Program-made: the position numbers and the translations under genes
DNA from: Achromobacter spanius
GTDB taxonomy: Bacteria > Pseudomonadota > Gammaproteobacteria > Burkholderiales > Burkholderiaceae_B
Assembly: GCF_029637605.1 (NCBI RefSeq)
Contig: NZ_CP121261.1
Coordinates: forward strand, 2,604,001 to 2,668,000
Direction of reading: 5' to 3'
Length of the DNA: 64,000 bases
Shown: piece by piece, positions 62,819 through 64,000 of the stretch
Numbering within the stretch: position 1 is the first letter of the stretch
Layout: each line of letters begins with the position of its first letter
Notes under the pieces: model-generated
Seen by the model: the letters and a program-made list of their open reading frames with translations, nothing else
Database searches by the model: none
What the model was told of the DNA's origin: nothing

Positions 62819-64000
62819 CGTGAGGCTCCCGCCGCGGCAACGCCGCCCACCGGTGCGGCCATGCGCTGGCCGGGAAAGTGACGGCGTACCGACAGCAAGG
62901 CAATCAAGGCAAACACCATGACCGTGCCCAACATCGTCAGGTAGCCTTGCGCGCCCCATAGCGTGATGACCGTGGCGCCCACGAACGCGCTGAGGATGGC
63001 GCCCAGGCGGCCGAAGGCCAACGCGCCCGCGGTGCCGGTGGCGCGCACGCCCGTGGAATACACATAGGCGCACAGCGCATACATGGTGGACTGCACGGCG
63101 TTGACGAACAGCCCATGCACGCCAAACCCGAACACCAGCAGGGATGAACTCTGCCGCACATCCACCAACAGCATCAGGAAGGCACTGCCCAGCGCGCCCA
63201 CGCAGCAGATGGCAAGCGGCACGCGCGAGCCCCAGCGCGTCATGGCCACCGCGCACACCAAGGCGCCGATCACGCCACCCAGGTTGTAGGCGGTCAGACC
63301 CGACCCCGCCACCGACAGCGGCAAGCCTTCCGAGCTGAGCATGGTGGGTAGCCAACTGAATGCGCTGTACACCGCCGTCAGGCACATGAAGAACGCTACC
63401 CAGATGGCTATGGTGTCGAAGCGATAGGTGCTGGCGAACAAGGCCCGCACACCGCCCTGCTGTTTTGACGTCTGCTTTTCAATGGCTTGCTCCACCGCGT
63501 CCGTATAGCGCACGCCTTCCGGCATGGGGCGCCCCATGCGGCCCAGCAGCTTGCTCAGTTCGTTCCAGCGCTCGGGCCGGCGCGCCAGGAAACGCGGTGA
63601 TTCGGGCAGCGCGGCCATCAGCGCAAACCCCAGCAGGATGGCCAAGGCGCCGCCGATGAAGAACGACGCGCGCCAGCCATACAGCGGCAATACGTGGCCC
63701 GAGAAGAACCCCGCCAACATGCCCCCGAGTGGCACGCATACGATGGTGGCGGTCACCGCCAGCGTGCGTCGACGCGCCGGGGTGAATTCAGCGGTCATGG
63801 TGGTGGAGCTGGGCAGCGCGCCGCCGATGCCCAGGCCGGCGATGAAACGCAGCGCGGCCACCGTCAGCGCGTCCGGGGCCAGCCCGATCGCGCACGTGGC
63901 GGTGCCGAACACGAAGACGCTGACAATCACCGCCATGCGGCGCCCGTAGCGGTCGGCGAAGAGGCCGGCAGAAGCGCTGCCGATGCCCATTCCGATCAGG
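62815..64000 (-). CDS. MFS transporter, aromatic acid:H+ symporter type (5' end outside window)
   Basis: About 395 residues are visible and the frame is still open at the right edge, so the start and the first membrane segment or two lie outside. The MFS loop motif is ASAGLFADRYGRRMAV, and the second is RFIAGLGIGGALPSSTTMTAEFTPARRR; about ten membrane segments follow. This is the AAHS (PcaK/BenK) style of transporter. It overlaps the PanE-like gene and leads the pcaHG operon, so uptake of protocatechuate or 4-hydroxybenzoate is likely. Confidence 0.9.
   Translation of the reverse strand, partial: LIGMGIGSASAGLFADRYGRRMAVIVSVFVFGTATCAIGLAPDALTVAALRFIAGLGIGGALPSSTTMTAEFTPARRRTLAVTATIVCVPLGGMLAGFFSGHVLPLYGWRASFFIGGALAILLGFALMAALPESPRFLARRPERWNELSKLLGRMGRPMPEGVRYTDAVEQAIEKQTSKQQGGVRALFASTYRFDTIAIWVAFFMCLTAVYSAFSWLPTMLSSEGLPLSVAGSGLTAYNLGGVIGALVCAVAMTRWGSRVPLAICCVGALGSAFLMLLVDVRQSSSLLVFGFGVHGLFVNAVQSTMYALCAYVYSTGVRATGTAGALAFGRLGAILSAFVGATVITLWGAQGYLTMLGTVMVFALIALLSVRRHFPGQRMAAPVGGVAAAGASR

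Noticed and set aside
61874..63385. 503-codon version of the PanE-like gene that would fuse it to upstream sequence
   Set aside because: The extra N-terminal part is only an out-of-frame reading of the transporter gene; the true ATG overlaps the transporter stop and starts the Rossmann fold.

Overview
The window reads as a 64 kb chromosomal piece of a GC-rich betaproteobacterium of the Alcaligenaceae, most likely Achromobacter or a close Bordetella relative. This is inferred from two Bug/TctC-type periplasmic receptors, several CaiB/BaiF CoA-transferases, the style of the pcaHG genes and a FecIR/TonB-receptor unit. No tRNA, rRNA, CRISPR array, insertion sequence or intact prophage was seen. 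Tandem repeats with periods that are multiples of three (12, 15 and 30 bp) occur at four places.

Layout. 0-5 kb: the end of a cyanate/nitrate-type ABC ATPase gene overlapping cynS; then on the minus strand pdxY, a cupin gene, an XRE-cupin regulator, a class II aldolase-like gene and a Bug receptor followed by a 12-bp tandem repeat. 5-8.2 kb: a regulatory-looking spacer, a secreted SdsA-type alkylsulfatase and a strong terminator. 8.2-19.5 kb: an acyl-CoA island made of a Bug receptor, a double CaiB/BaiF protein and a single-chain biotin-dependent acyl-CoA carboxylase on the minus strand, and a divergent LysR regulator, a DUF35 protein, a thiolase-like protein without the nucleophilic cysteine and a 3-hydroxyacyl-CoA dehydrogenase on the plus strand. 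19.5-28.1 kb: a LacI-type regulator divergent from a seven-gene operon that mixes sugar-type enzymes (Gfo/Idh/MocA, TIM-barrel isomerase, DUF4432, SDR) with CoA enzymes (CoA-transferase, enoyl-CoA hydratase) and a solute-binding-like protein without signal peptide; a perfect 12-bp inverted repeat lies in the divergent gap. 28-35 kb: mixed metabolic genes and gene remnants, including a D-aminoacylase tail and an L,D-transpeptidase-like gene lacking its catalytic end.

35.4-39.4 kb: a compact three-gene cassette with ATGA overlaps: a small HTH protein, a 964-residue adenine-specific DNA methyltransferase (DPTAGSG, NPPW) and a 257-residue protein with a PD-(D/E)xK nuclease signature. It looks like a restriction-modification or defence unit and has a base composition less GC-rich than its neighbours. 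It is the best candidate for a poorly described system here.

39.5-46.4 kb: FecI-type sigma factor, FecR-type anti-sigma factor, TonB-dependent receptor with STN domain, then a NarL/NarX-type two-component pair. 46.5-58.5 kb: two giant CheB-CheR-PAS-histidine kinase fusions about 4.4 kb apart, one HisKA with its own receiver, the other HWE with a separate overlapping receiver gene. Between them lie nadE, galU, an RMF/CrpP-like small protein and other small genes. 58.8-64 kb: an alpha/beta hydrolase, an Rnk/GreA-type protein and a protocatechuate operon (MFS transporter, PanE-like reductase, pcaH, pcaG) that runs off the right edge.

All functional calls rest on motifs read by eye; no database search was possible.
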